DNA of 64,000 bases from Comamonas sp. (lineage in GTDB: Bacteria > Pseudomonadota > Gammaproteobacteria > Burkholderiales > Burkholderiaceae_C): positions 62,001 through 126,000 of the forward strand of contig JAITLR010000007.1 of assembly GCA_031277805.1 (NCBI GenBank), given 5' to 3'. A program made the position numbers and the translations under genes. Under the pieces are notes generated by a model, which saw only the letters and a program-made list of their open reading frames with translations, was not told the origin of the DNA and made no database searches. Positions 17,281-25,996 of the stretch are shown here, one piece after another (position 1 is the first letter of the stretch; each line of letters opens with the position of its first letter).

Positions 17281-18170
17281 TGTACCAATCCGTATTCCGG
17301 GCCGCATTGTTTGCGGGGCAGGTAATGGTGGTGACCGGCGGTGGCTCGGGCATTGGCCGCTGCGTTGCGCACGAGCTGGCATCCCTGGGGGCTACAGTCG
17401 CCCTGGTGGGGCGCAATCAGGACAAGCTGGTGGCGGTTCAGACCGAACTGCAGCGGGCCGGAGTTCCCGAGGATAGGGTCAGCGGCCACAGTGCGGATAT
17501 ACGGGATGAGGCTGCCGTCAAAGCGCTGGTGGCAGAGGTTCTGGCTCGTCACGGACGCATAGACGCTTTGGTCAACAACGCGGGCGGGCAGTACATCGCG
17601 CCCCTGGCCAGCATCGGAGCCAAGGGCTGGCAGGCCGTGCTGGACACCAATCTGACAGGCGGTTTTCTGATGGCGCGCGAATGCTTTGTGCAATACATGG
17701 CAGAGCATGGTGGTTCCATCGTCAACATGGTGGCCGATATGTGGGGCTCCATGCCAGGCATGGGGCACAGCGGTGCGGCGCGTGCGGGCATGGTCAGCTT
17801 GACCGAGACGGCCGCTGCGGAATGGGCGCCGCATGGCGTGCGTGTGAATGCCATCGCGCCCGGCTATATCGCCTCCAGCGGCATGGATCACTACCCGCCC
17901 GAGGCAGCAGCCATGCTGCGCAAGATGCCTGCTACTGTGCCGGCGGGGCGTTTTGGCAACGAGGCCGAGGTTTCCGCCTCCATCGTGTTCCTGCTCAGCC
18001 CTGCGGCCAGCTTCATCAGCGGCACGGTGCTGCGCGTCGACGGCGCACGTCCCCAGGTGCGCATGGGCATGGGGCCGGTGGCGGCCAGTGCCGAGGTGCA
18101 GCAGCGCCAGGCCGTGCGGGCCTTTGATGGCTTTGCGCTCTACCAGACTCCCAAGGTGTTCCAGTCATGA
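17280..18170 (+). CDS. SDR resembling trans-2-enoyl-CoA reductase (PECR-like)
   Basis: 296 residues. It has TGGGSGIG (nucleotide binding) and NNAGG, but the usual YxxxK is replaced: the region reads GHSGAARAG, so Tyr is His and Lys is Arg. The same HSGAARAG-type sequence is familiar from peroxisomal trans-2-enoyl-CoA reductase rather than from 3-hydroxyacyl dehydrogenases. NADPH-dependent reduction of an enoyl-CoA is the best guess. It is coupled on both sides (1-bp and 4-bp overlaps). Confidence 0.75.
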   Translation: MYQSVFRAALFAGQVMVVTGGGSGIGRCVAHELASLGATVALVGRNQDKLVAVQTELQRAGVPEDRVSGHSADIRDEAAVKALVAEVLARHGRIDALVNNAGGQYIAPLASIGAKGWQAVLDTNLTGGFLMARECFVQYMAEHGGSIVNMVADMWGSMPGMGHSGAARAGMVSLTETAAAEWAPHGVRVNAIAPGYIASSGMDHYPPEAAAMLRKMPATVPAGRFGNEAEVSASIVFLLSPAASFISGTVLRVDGARPQVRMGMGPVAASAEVQQRQAVRAFDGFALYQTPKVFQS

Positions 18171-19810
18171 ACGTGTTTGCATCGCAATGGAATGCTGTCG
18201 GTGAGCAGGCCCAGCAGCGCAGCGCCGCCACGCTGCAGCGCATTGCCGCTTTGCGTGAGCTGGAGCGGCGCGCCGCGCAGGCTTCGCAGCGCTCCAAGCC
18301 GCAGTTTGAAAAACGTGGCCAGTTGCTGCCGCGCGAGCGCGTGGCCTTGCTGCTGGACCCCGGCGCACCCTGGTTGCCGCTGTGCTCGCTGGCAGGCTAT
18401 CTGCAGGACAGACCAGACCCTGAAAAATCCGTACCTGGCGGCGGCATGCTGGCCGGTATCGGCTTTGTCAGCGGCGTGCGTTGCATGGTCGTGGCCAGTG
18501 ATTCGGGCATCGAGGCGGGGGCCATCCAGGAAAAAGGCCTGGACAAGATCCTGCGTGTGCAGGAGATCGCACTGCAGAACAAGCTGCCCTTCATCCATCT
18601 GGTCGAAAGCGCGGGAGCCAACCTCATGCGCTACCGCGTGGAGGGCTTTGTGCAGGGCGGTGCGCTGTTCCGCAATCTGGCGCGGTTGTCTGCTGCCGGT
18701 ATTCCAGTGATCACGGTGCAGCATGGTTCGGGCACGGCCGGCGGTGCCTACATGCCTGGCCTGTCCGATGTGGTCATCATGGTGCGTGGCCGATCGCGTG
18801 CCTTTCTGGCCGGACCGCCCTTGCTCAAGGCCGCCACGGGCGAGATCGCGACCGAGGAGGAACTGGGCGGAGCCGAGATGCACACCGGTGTTTCTGGCCT
18901 GGGCGAATACCTGGCCGAGGATGACCGTCAGGCTCTGGGCATGGCACGCGATGTGGTGGCGCAGCTGTCTCAGTGGAAACAGCTTCAATCGCAAACTGGT
19001 CAAGCGCTTTCAGCTATGAAGTCAGGAGTTATTGAGCCACTCTTCAGTGCTGAAGAACTGTTGGGCCTGATGCCGCCCCATCATCGTGAACCGGTCGATA
19101 TGCGCGAGGTCATGGCGCGATTGGTCGATGGCTCCGGGCTGCTGCTTTTCAAGCCCGGCTATGGCGGGGCCACGGTCTGTGCGCAGGCACATCTGGGTGG
19201 CCATGCAGTGGGCCTGATCTCGAACAATGGCCCCATCGATGTGGCGGGAGCCAACAAGGCCACGCACTTCATTCAGTGGATGTGCCAGCTCGGTCATCCC
19301 ATCATCTATCTGCAGAACACCACAGGCTACATGGTGGGCAAGGACAGTGAGCAGGCCGGCATGATCAAGCACGGCAGCAAGATGATCCAGGCGGTGACCA
19401 ATGCCACCGTGCCCCAGATCACCATCCAGTGCGGCGCCAGCTTTGGCGCGGGCAACTACGGCATGTGCGGCCGGGGCTATGCGCCGCGCTTTCTGTTCAG
19501 CTGGCCGGGCGCCAAGACGGCCGTGATGGGGGGCGAACAGGCCGCACGCACCATGCAGCAGGTCACGGAGGCCGCCATGGCGCGCAAGGGGCTGCCTGTG
19601 GATGCCGAACAGCTGCAAAAGCAGTATGACCAGATCACCTCCATGTTCGAGGCCCAGGCCGACGCTTTCTATACCAGCGGGCTGCTGCTGGACGACGGCG
19701 TGATCGACCCGCGCGACACGCGCGAGGTGCTGGGCTTCTGCCTGGACATGCTGGCTGAGGCCGAAGCCCGCAAGCTGCGCCCCATGCAGTTCGGGGTCGC
19801 CCGGATGTAG
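18167..19810 (+). CDS. Acyl-CoA carboxylase beta subunit (geranyl-/methylcrotonyl-CoA type)
   Basis: 547 residues with two crotonase-fold carboxyltransferase halves: AGGAYMPGLSD in the first, and QNTTGYMVG, GASFGAGNYGMCGRGYAPRF in the second. It pairs with the biotin-carrying alpha subunit three genes downstream. GPPLLKAATGEIATEEELGGAEMH resembles geranyl-CoA carboxylase (AtuC) more than methylcrotonyl-CoA carboxylase as I recall them, but a tree is needed. A stretch of ~20 residues near residue 275 (nt 18983-19030) looks repeat-derived. Confidence 0.85.
   Translation: MNVFASQWNAVGEQAQQRSAATLQRIAALRELERRAAQASQRSKPQFEKRGQLLPRERVALLLDPGAPWLPLCSLAGYLQDRPDPEKSVPGGGMLAGIGFVSGVRCMVVASDSGIEAGAIQEKGLDKILRVQEIALQNKLPFIHLVESAGANLMRYRVEGFVQGGALFRNLARLSAAGIPVITVQHGSGTAGGAYMPGLSDVVIMVRGRSRAFLAGPPLLKAATGEIATEEELGGAEMHTGVSGLGEYLAEDDRQALGMARDVVAQLSQWKQLQSQTGQALSAMKSGVIEPLFSAEELLGLMPPHHREPVDMREVMARLVDGSGLLLFKPGYGGATVCAQAHLGGHAVGLISNNGPIDVAGANKATHFIQWMCQLGHPIIYLQNTTGYMVGKDSEQAGMIKHGSKMIQAVTNATVPQITIQCGASFGAGNYGMCGRGYAPRFLFSWPGAKTAVMGGEQAARTMQQVTEAAMARKGLPVDAEQLQKQYDQITSMFEAQADAFYTSGLLLDDGVIDPRDTREVLGFCLDMLAEAEARKLRPMQFGVARM
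18983..19030 (+). repeat. REP-like short repeat inside the carboxyltransferase gene
   Basis: GGTCAAGCGCTTTCAGCTATGAA matches the arrangement of the other repeat copies. It is read through in frame, encoding a Gln/Ser-rich linker between the two carboxyltransferase halves. Confidence 0.4.
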
Positions 19811-19902
19811 GTAGGGCACACGAAAGTAGACCTTCGGCATTCAAGGCTGGCCCGGTGCAGCCATATCAGTTTTCCCAAACAGAACGTCAACGGAGACAAG
19901 CC

Positions 19903-21081
19903 ATGCAGTGGACCCATGAGCATCTGGAAGTGCGCAAGACCTTGAAGCGCTATATCGACGAGCAGATCAATCCTCATGTCGATGAGTGGGAGGAGGCGGA
20001 AATATTCCCCGCGCACAAGGTGTTCAAGGGCCTGGGTGATCTGGGTCTGCTGGGGCTGACCAAACCCGAAGCCTTTGGTGGCTCCGGCCTCGACTATTCC
20101 TACAGCCTGATGATGGCCGAGACCCTGGGCCATATCCGCTGCGGTGGCGTTCCCATGGCCATAGGCGTGCAGACCGATATGTGCACGCCGGCGCTGGCGC
20201 GCTTTGGCAGCGATGAACTGCGCGAGCAGTTTCTGGCTCCGGCCATTGCCGGCGATATGGTGGGCTGCATCGGTGTGAGCGAGCCTGGCGCGGGTAGCGA
20301 TGTTTCGGGCGTCAAAAGCCATGCGCGCAAGGACGGTGACGACTACATCATCAGCGGCCAGAAGATGTGGATCACCAACAGCATCCAGGCCGACTGGATG
20401 TGCATGCTGGTCAATACCGGCGACGGCCCGGTGCACAAGAACAAGAGCCTCATCATGGTGCCCATGCGTGACGGCCCGAACGGCAAGCTGACCCGGGGCA
20501 TAGAGGTGGCGCAGAAGCTGCGCAAGATCGGCATGAACTCTTCGGACACGGGGCTGATCTTCTTCGACGAGGTACGGGTGCCGCAGCGCTATCTGGTGGG
20601 GCAGGAAGGTCAGGGCTTTATCTATCAGATGCAGCAGTTCCAGGAGGAGCGGCTCTGGGCCTCGGCCAGTGGCCTGGTTGCGATGGATGAATGCATACAG
20701 GAAACCATCGAGTGGGCGCAGCAGCGGCAGATGTTCGGCTCCACCCTGATCGACCAGCAATGGGTGCAGTTCAAGCTGGCTGAGCTACAGACCGAGGTCG
20801 AGGCGCTGCGCGCGCTGACCTACCGCGCGGCCGAGCTCTATATGAGCGGCAAGGATGCGTTGCAACTGGCCAGCATGGCCAAGCTCAAGACCGGAAGATT
20901 GACGCGCGAAGTGGCCGACACCTGCCTGCAGTTCTGGGGCGGCATGGGCTTCACCTGGGACAACCGCATCTCGCGCCTGTACCGGGACGGGCGCCTGGCC
21001 TCGATCGGCGGCGGCGCTGACGAGGTGATGCTGGGCATCATCGGCAAGACCATGGGCCTGATCAAGCGCCCCGCGCACTGA
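19903..21081 (+). CDS. Acyl-CoA dehydrogenase (AtuD-like position)
   Basis: 392 residues from ATG 19903 (GGAGAC in front), after a 92-bp gap. Signatures: GVSEPGAGSDVSG (~residue 125) and C-terminal QFWGGMGFTWDNRISRLYRDGR followed by IGGGADEVM. Position after the carboxylase beta gene matches atuD, a citronellyl-CoA dehydrogenase, but the substrate is unproven. Confidence 0.85.
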   Translation: MQWTHEHLEVRKTLKRYIDEQINPHVDEWEEAEIFPAHKVFKGLGDLGLLGLTKPEAFGGSGLDYSYSLMMAETLGHIRCGGVPMAIGVQTDMCTPALARFGSDELREQFLAPAIAGDMVGCIGVSEPGAGSDVSGVKSHARKDGDDYIISGQKMWITNSIQADWMCMLVNTGDGPVHKNKSLIMVPMRDGPNGKLTRGIEVAQKLRKIGMNSSDTGLIFFDEVRVPQRYLVGQEGQGFIYQMQQFQEERLWASASGLVAMDECIQETIEWAQQRQMFGSTLIDQQWVQFKLAELQTEVEALRALTYRAAELYMSGKDALQLASMAKLKTGRLTREVADTCLQFWGGMGFTWDNRISRLYRDGRLASIGGGADEVMLGIIGKTMGLIKRPAH

Positions 21082-21092
21082 AGGAGCGCCTG

Positions 21093-21932
21093 ATGGCCGA
21101 AGTGCTTGACATTGATCGCCAGCCGCTGGGCAGCGGCTTCATGGAGTGGTGGCGGCTGAACTCGCCGCAGACCCGCAATGCCCTGACCGATGAAATGGTG
21201 CAGGCGCTGGGCAGCCATTGCGAACGAGCCCGCGAAGACGCGCAGCTGCGGCTGATTGTGCTGACCGGCAGCGGCGGGCATTTCTGCGCCGGTGGCAGCC
21301 TGGGCGGCTTTTCCAGCAGCATTGGCAGGCCTTTGCTGCCTGGCGAGTGCGATCCGCTGGTGCAACTCAATCGCGAATTTGGCAGCTTGCTGCAGCGGCT
21401 GTCCAGCCTGCCTCAGTTGTTGGTCGCAGCCGTGCAAGGCGCTGCCATGGGGGGCGGCGTGGGCCTGGTGTGCGTGGCCGATCTGGTGATTGCCGATGCC
21501 AGTGCAGTCTTTGCCACGCCAGAGGTGACGCTGGGCATTGTTCCTGCGCAGATCGCCCCCTTTGTGCAGCGCAGGCTGGGCGATGCTCTGGCACGCCAAT
21601 GGCTGCTGTGCGGTCAGCGCTGGTCGGCGCAGCAGGCCCTGCAAGCCGGGTTGGTGCAGACGCTGATCCACGCCGATGATGCTTTGCCATGGCAAAGCCA
21701 GCTGCAAACCCATATAGCAAGTCTGGCGCAGGCTGCGCCAGCTGCGGTGGCCGCAACCAAGCGACTGCTGGAAACCGTTGCGACGCAAAGCCTGGATGCC
21801 AGCCTTGATCAGGGCGCGCAGGCTTTTGCAGCAGCACTGCGAGGCACGGAGGCCGGTGCCGGGATCAAGGCCTTTGCCAACAAGCAGCCTGCGCCCTGGG
21901 CGGTATCCGGTGATGCAGGAGGCCGCCCATGA
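21093..21932 (+). CDS. Enoyl-CoA hydratase, AtuE-like (isohexenylglutaconyl-CoA hydratase candidate)
   Basis: 279-residue crotonase. Oxyanion-hole regions are GGHFCAGGSL (~residue 63) and AAMGGGVGLVCVADLV (~112). The stretch VTLGIVPAQIAPFVQRRLG is what I remember as characteristic of AtuE and glutaconyl-CoA hydratases next to carboxylases. In the atu route it hydrates 3-isohexenylglutaconyl-CoA. AAGGAG precedes the start; the end overlaps the next gene by 4 bp. Confidence 0.78.
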   Translation: MAEVLDIDRQPLGSGFMEWWRLNSPQTRNALTDEMVQALGSHCERAREDAQLRLIVLTGSGGHFCAGGSLGGFSSSIGRPLLPGECDPLVQLNREFGSLLQRLSSLPQLLVAAVQGAAMGGGVGLVCVADLVIADASAVFATPEVTLGIVPAQIAPFVQRRLGDALARQWLLCGQRWSAQQALQAGLVQTLIHADDALPWQSQLQTHIASLAQAAPAAVAATKRLLETVATQSLDASLDQGAQAFAAALRGTEAGAGIKAFANKQPAPWAVSGDAGGRP

Positions 21933-23908
21933 AGCGAATTCTGATTGCCAACCGCGGCGAGATTGCCTTGCGCGTCATGGCTACGGCCCGCCGCATGGGC
22001 ATTGAAACCGTGGCCGTCTATTCCGATGCCGATGCGGGCAGTCTGCATGTGCAGCAGGCCGATCAGGCCTATGCGCTGGGCGGACTGACTTCGGCGCAAA
22101 GCTATCTCGATGTGGGCAAGCTGCTGGCAGCGGCAAAGGCCACGGGGGCGGATGCCGTGCACCCTGGCTATGGCTTCCTGAGCGAAGACGCGGGCTTTGC
22201 CCAGGCGGTGCAGGAAGCCGGTCTAATCTGGATCGGCCCGTCACCCGCTGCCATACGTCAGCTGGGCAGCAAGGCCGCGGCCAAGCAACTGGCCAAGGCG
22301 CACGGCGTGCCCTGCCTGCCCGGTTACGAGGGCAGTGATCAGGACCATGAGCGCTTTGCTGCAGAGGCCGAGCGCATTGGCTATCCGGTCATGGTCAAGG
22401 CGGTGGCAGGTGGCGGTGGGCGTGGCATGCGGCTGGTCGAAAGTCCAGCGCAGCTGCAGGCTGCATTGGCCAGTGCCAGATCAGAGGCGCTGGCCGGCTT
22501 TGGCAACGGCGATCTGCTGGTGGAGCGGGCCGTCATGCACCCCCGTCACGTGGAGGTGCAGGTCTTTGCCGATACACAAGGCCATGTGATTCATCTGGGC
22601 GAGCGCGACTGCTCGGTGCAGCGCCGCCATCAGAAGATCATCGAAGAATCGCCGAGCCCGGCCGTCAACGCCGATCTGCGGGAGCGCATGGGTGCCTGCG
22701 CCGTGGCGCTGGCCAAGGCTGCGGGCTATGTGGGCGCGGGTACGGTGGAGTTTCTGCTGGAAGGGCAGGACTTCTTCCTGATGGAGATGAACACGCGGCT
22801 GCAGGTGGAGCACCCCGTGACCGAGGCACTGACGGGTCTTGATCTGGTGGAGTGGCAGATTCGCGTGGCGCGCGGCGAGCCCTTGCCGCTGACTCAGCAG
22901 CAGGTTCAGTTGAGTGGTCACGCCATCGAGGTGCGCCTGTGCGCAGAGGACGAAAATTTTCAGCCCCATACCGGTGTGGTGCGCTATTTCTCGGCACCGA
23001 ATGCCATGAGTTTTGAGCGCTCGCTCCTGCGCTTTGATCATGCGTTGCGCATGGGCAGCGAGGTCACGCCGTATTACGACGCCATGCTGGGCAAGCTGAT
23101 TGTCCATGCGCCATCACGTGATCAGGCCATCGATCAGCTCATCCATGCTTTAGGTCAGCTCGTCGTGCTGGGCCTGCCCACCAATCGCGCTTTTCTGATG
23201 CAGTGTCTGAACGACAGCGTGTTCAGGCAGGGCCAGGCCTTGATCTCCTATCTGGCGGCAGATGCGCCGCGCCTGCAGCAGCAGTTGCGTGAGCAGCAAA
23301 GCCAGACTCACCAGCAGTGGGGGGCACTGTGTACCGTGGCGCAGCCGCCGGGAGGTCTGGCCTGCAGCTACTCCCAGCAGCGCAGGCTGCGCCATCGTGA
23401 TCAGACCCAGGAGCTGACATTGCAACCAGCCAGTCGCACCAGCTGGTCGCTGGAAGCGAAGGATGGTGGACCCGTTCTGCTTCAAATAGATGAGCTGCTG
23501 GCGTATGGCTGGCGGGCGCGTCGGGCTGGTTTGAGTCAAACCGTCCATGCGGTGCGGCTAGGCATGGAAGAGGGGGCGACCCGCTGGCATTTGCAGGCAG
23601 GAGGTGTGGATTGGCTGACCGAAGACATCAGCTATCTGCCGCCGGAAGGCGCATCGGCTGCAGGTCAGGCCAGCGAGTTGCGTGCACCGTTCAATGGCAA
23701 GGTGTTGCAGATTCAGGCGGTGGCGGGCCAGCATCTGCAGGCCAGGACAACAGCCGTGGTGATCGAGTCCATGAAGCTGGAACACAGCCTTTGCGTGCGC
23801 GCGGACTGTGTGGTGGAGGAAGTGCTGGTGGCTGAGGGCCAGCAGGTCACGCCGGGGCAGATACTGCTGCGCCTGGCAACCGTCGTGGCCAAGGAGGGTG
23901 AAGCATGA
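21929..23908 (+). CDS. Acyl-CoA carboxylase alpha subunit (biotin carboxylase + BCCP)
   Basis: 659 residues. Domains in order: biotin carboxylase N-terminal (ILIANRGEIALRV), ATP-grasp with GGGGRGMRLV and EMNTRLQVEHPVTE, biotin-carboxylase C-terminal, a connector, and a C-terminal biotinyl domain with ESMKLEH in place of the common AMKM. Lys616 is the biotin site. It works with the beta subunit encoded at 18167-19810 and uses bicarbonate and ATP. It overlaps both neighbours by 4 bp. Confidence 0.9.
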   Translation: MKRILIANRGEIALRVMATARRMGIETVAVYSDADAGSLHVQQADQAYALGGLTSAQSYLDVGKLLAAAKATGADAVHPGYGFLSEDAGFAQAVQEAGLIWIGPSPAAIRQLGSKAAAKQLAKAHGVPCLPGYEGSDQDHERFAAEAERIGYPVMVKAVAGGGGRGMRLVESPAQLQAALASARSEALAGFGNGDLLVERAVMHPRHVEVQVFADTQGHVIHLGERDCSVQRRHQKIIEESPSPAVNADLRERMGACAVALAKAAGYVGAGTVEFLLEGQDFFLMEMNTRLQVEHPVTEALTGLDLVEWQIRVARGEPLPLTQQQVQLSGHAIEVRLCAEDENFQPHTGVVRYFSAPNAMSFERSLLRFDHALRMGSEVTPYYDAMLGKLIVHAPSRDQAIDQLIHALGQLVVLGLPTNRAFLMQCLNDSVFRQGQALISYLAADAPRLQQQLREQQSQTHQQWGALCTVAQPPGGLACSYSQQRRLRHRDQTQELTLQPASRTSWSLEAKDGGPVLLQIDELLAYGWRARRAGLSQTVHAVRLGMEEGATRWHLQAGGVDWLTEDISYLPPEGASAAGQASELRAPFNGKVLQIQAVAGQHLQARTTAVVIESMKLEHSLCVRADCVVEEVLVAEGQQVTPGQILLRLATVVAKEGEA

Positions 23909-25047
23909 CGGATGCAGCAGATCGTGAAATGCTCTACGACACCGTACGTCGTTTTGCGACGGAGCATATTGCCCCCCATGTCACGGCCTGGGACGAGGCG
24001 GGCGAGTTTCCGCGCGAACTCTATGCTCAGGCCGCAGAGCTGGGCCTGCTGGGCATAGGCTATCCCGAGCATCTGGGCGGCACGCCAGCCACGCACGGCC
24101 TGCGCGCCGCGCTGTGGCTTGCACTGTGCCGTCATGGCGCAAGCGGCGGTGTGCTGGCCAGTCTGCTGTCGCACAACATAGGGCTGCCGCCCGTGGTGGC
24201 GCTGGGCAGCGCCGCACTGCAGCAGCAGGTGGTGCCCGAGGTATTGGCTGGGCGCAAGATTGCGGCGCTGGCCATTACCGAACCCGGTGGCGGATCGGAT
24301 GTCGCAGCGTTGCGTACCCGCGCCCGGCGCGACGGTGACCACTATGTGATCGATGGAGAGAAGACTTTCATCACTTCAGGCATGCGCGCCGACTGGTTGA
24401 CAGTGGCCGTGCGCACGGGCGAGGAGAAAGGCGCCAGCGGCATCTCCTTGTTGCTGGTGCCGGGCGACAGCCCTGGCCTCACGCGCAGCCAGCTCGACAA
24501 GATGGGATGGCAATGCTCGGATACGGCCCATCTTTTCTTTGACGGCGTGCGCGTGCCGACCAGCCATCTGCTGGGGGCGGAGGGCGAAGGCTTTCGCGCC
24601 ATCATGAGCAACTTCAATGGAGAGCGTCTGGGCATTGCCTGCGGCGCCTTGGGCTTTGCCCAGGCTTGCTATGACGAGGCTTTGAGCTGGTCGCAGCAGC
24701 GCAGGACTTTTGGCGTGACGCTGAACCAGCATCAGGTCATACGCCACAAGCTGGTGGACATGCAGCAGCGCATACGCAGCACCCAGGCCTGGCTGGATGC
24801 CGTGGCCGCACGGGCCGATAGCGGTGACACAGGCGCGGACTGGGTGGGCGAGGTCTGCGTGCTCAAGAACCATGCAACCCAGACCATGCAGCACTGTGCC
24901 GACACGGCGGTGCAGATCCTGGGCGGCATGGGCTTCATGCGCGGCACGGTCAGTGAACGCATCTACCGCGAGGTCAAGGTGCTTCAGATTGGCGGCGGCA
25001 CCGAGGAAATCATGAAGGAGCTGGCGGCACGCCAGTGGCGGATTTAG
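23905..25047 (+). CDS. Acyl-CoA dehydrogenase
   Basis: 380 residues, second acyl-CoA dehydrogenase of the right block. It has AITEPGGGSDVAALRTRARRDG and the C-terminal QILGGMGFMRGTVSERIYREVK ending IGGGTEEIM. This gene has no counterpart in the minimal atu operon and may act on a downstream, shortened acyl-CoA. Confidence 0.85.
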   Translation: MTDAADREMLYDTVRRFATEHIAPHVTAWDEAGEFPRELYAQAAELGLLGIGYPEHLGGTPATHGLRAALWLALCRHGASGGVLASLLSHNIGLPPVVALGSAALQQQVVPEVLAGRKIAALAITEPGGGSDVAALRTRARRDGDHYVIDGEKTFITSGMRADWLTVAVRTGEEKGASGISLLLVPGDSPGLTRSQLDKMGWQCSDTAHLFFDGVRVPTSHLLGAEGEGFRAIMSNFNGERLGIACGALGFAQACYDEALSWSQQRRTFGVTLNQHQVIRHKLVDMQQRIRSTQAWLDAVAARADSGDTGADWVGEVCVLKNHATQTMQHCADTAVQILGGMGFMRGTVSERIYREVKVLQIGGGTEEIMKELAARQWRI

Positions 25048-25055
25048 TAAGAAAT

Positions 25056-25095
25056 TAGCCTGAAACGCTTATCCATAAAGCGCTATCAGCTTCTA
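25056..25095 (+). repeat. REP-like short repeat in an intra-operon gap
   Basis: AGCCTGAAACGCTTATCCATAAAGCGCTATCAGCT contains the hairpin CGCTT/AAGCG (25066-25082). It fills most of the 62-bp gap between two otherwise tightly packed genes and could tune downstream expression. Confidence 0.5.
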
Positions 25096-25109
25096 TTTAA
25101 GGAGCAAAT

Positions 25110-25976
25110 ATGTCTGACAAAGCCATCATTACCTGTTCCATTACCGGCGTGCTGACCGATCCCGAGCAGCACCATGTGCCGGTCACGCCGGAGCAACTGG
25201 CCCAGGAGGCGCGCCGAGCCTATGACGCGGGAGCTTCCGTGGTCCATGTGCACTTTCGCAAGCAGGAGGCGGGCAAGGGACATCTGCCGAGCTGGGAGCC
25301 TGAAGTGGCCAAGGCCTGCGTGGATGCCATGCGCGCGGCCTGCCCGGATCTCATCATCAATCAGACCACGGGCGTGGTCGGCCCCAACTACCAGGGGCCA
25401 CTGGACTGCCTGCGTGCAACCCGCCCCGAGATGGCAGCCTGCAATGCAGGGTCGCTCAACTACCTGAAGGTGCGCAGCAACGGCGAATGGGCCTGGCCGC
25501 CGATGCTGTTCGACAACCAGCCTGCCAAGGTGCAGGACTTTCTCGACGTCATGGCCGAGACGAATACGCTGCCCGAATTCGAATGCTTTGACGTGGGCAT
25601 TGTGCGCTGCGTGGGCATGTATGTGGAAACCGGCATGTACAAAGGCCTGCCCGAGTACAACTTCGTCATGGGCGTGGAGTCCGGCATGCCTGCCGACCCC
25701 GATCTGCTGCCGATTCTGCTCAAGCTCAAGATCAAGGACGCACCCTGGCAGACCACGCTGATAGGCCGTAGTGAAATCTGGCCCACGCATCTGCGCACGG
25801 CCGAGCTGGGCGGTCATTTGCGCAGCGGGCTGGAGGACACCTTCTATCTGCCCGATGGCAGCAAGGTCACATCGAACGCCCCGTTGATAGAGCAACTGGC
25901 CCGCTATGCACGCGATGTAGGCCGCGATGTGGCAACACCCAGGGAAGCGCGCCAGATACTGCATCTGGCGGCCTGA
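25110..25976 (+). CDS. BKACE (DUF849) beta-keto acid cleavage enzyme
   Basis: 288 residues, usual family length. The N-terminal CSITG and the H-x-H zinc motif in VHVHFR (residues ~46-50), then a Thr-rich NQTTG strand and GLEDTFYLPDG near the C-terminus fit BKACE. Characterised members condense a beta-keto acid with acetyl-CoA and release acetoacetate plus a new CoA ester, using zinc. The Asp usually following HxHxR is Lys here, which may reflect a different substrate. AAGGAG precedes the start. Confidence 0.85.
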   Translation: MSDKAIITCSITGVLTDPEQHHVPVTPEQLAQEARRAYDAGASVVHVHFRKQEAGKGHLPSWEPEVAKACVDAMRAACPDLIINQTTGVVGPNYQGPLDCLRATRPEMAACNAGSLNYLKVRSNGEWAWPPMLFDNQPAKVQDFLDVMAETNTLPEFECFDVGIVRCVGMYVETGMYKGLPEYNFVMGVESGMPADPDLLPILLKLKIKDAPWQTTLIGRSEIWPTHLRTAELGGHLRSGLEDTFYLPDGSKVTSNAPLIEQLARYARDVGRDVATPREARQILHLAA

Positions 25977-25996
25977 AGCGGGACGGTGGAGGCAAT

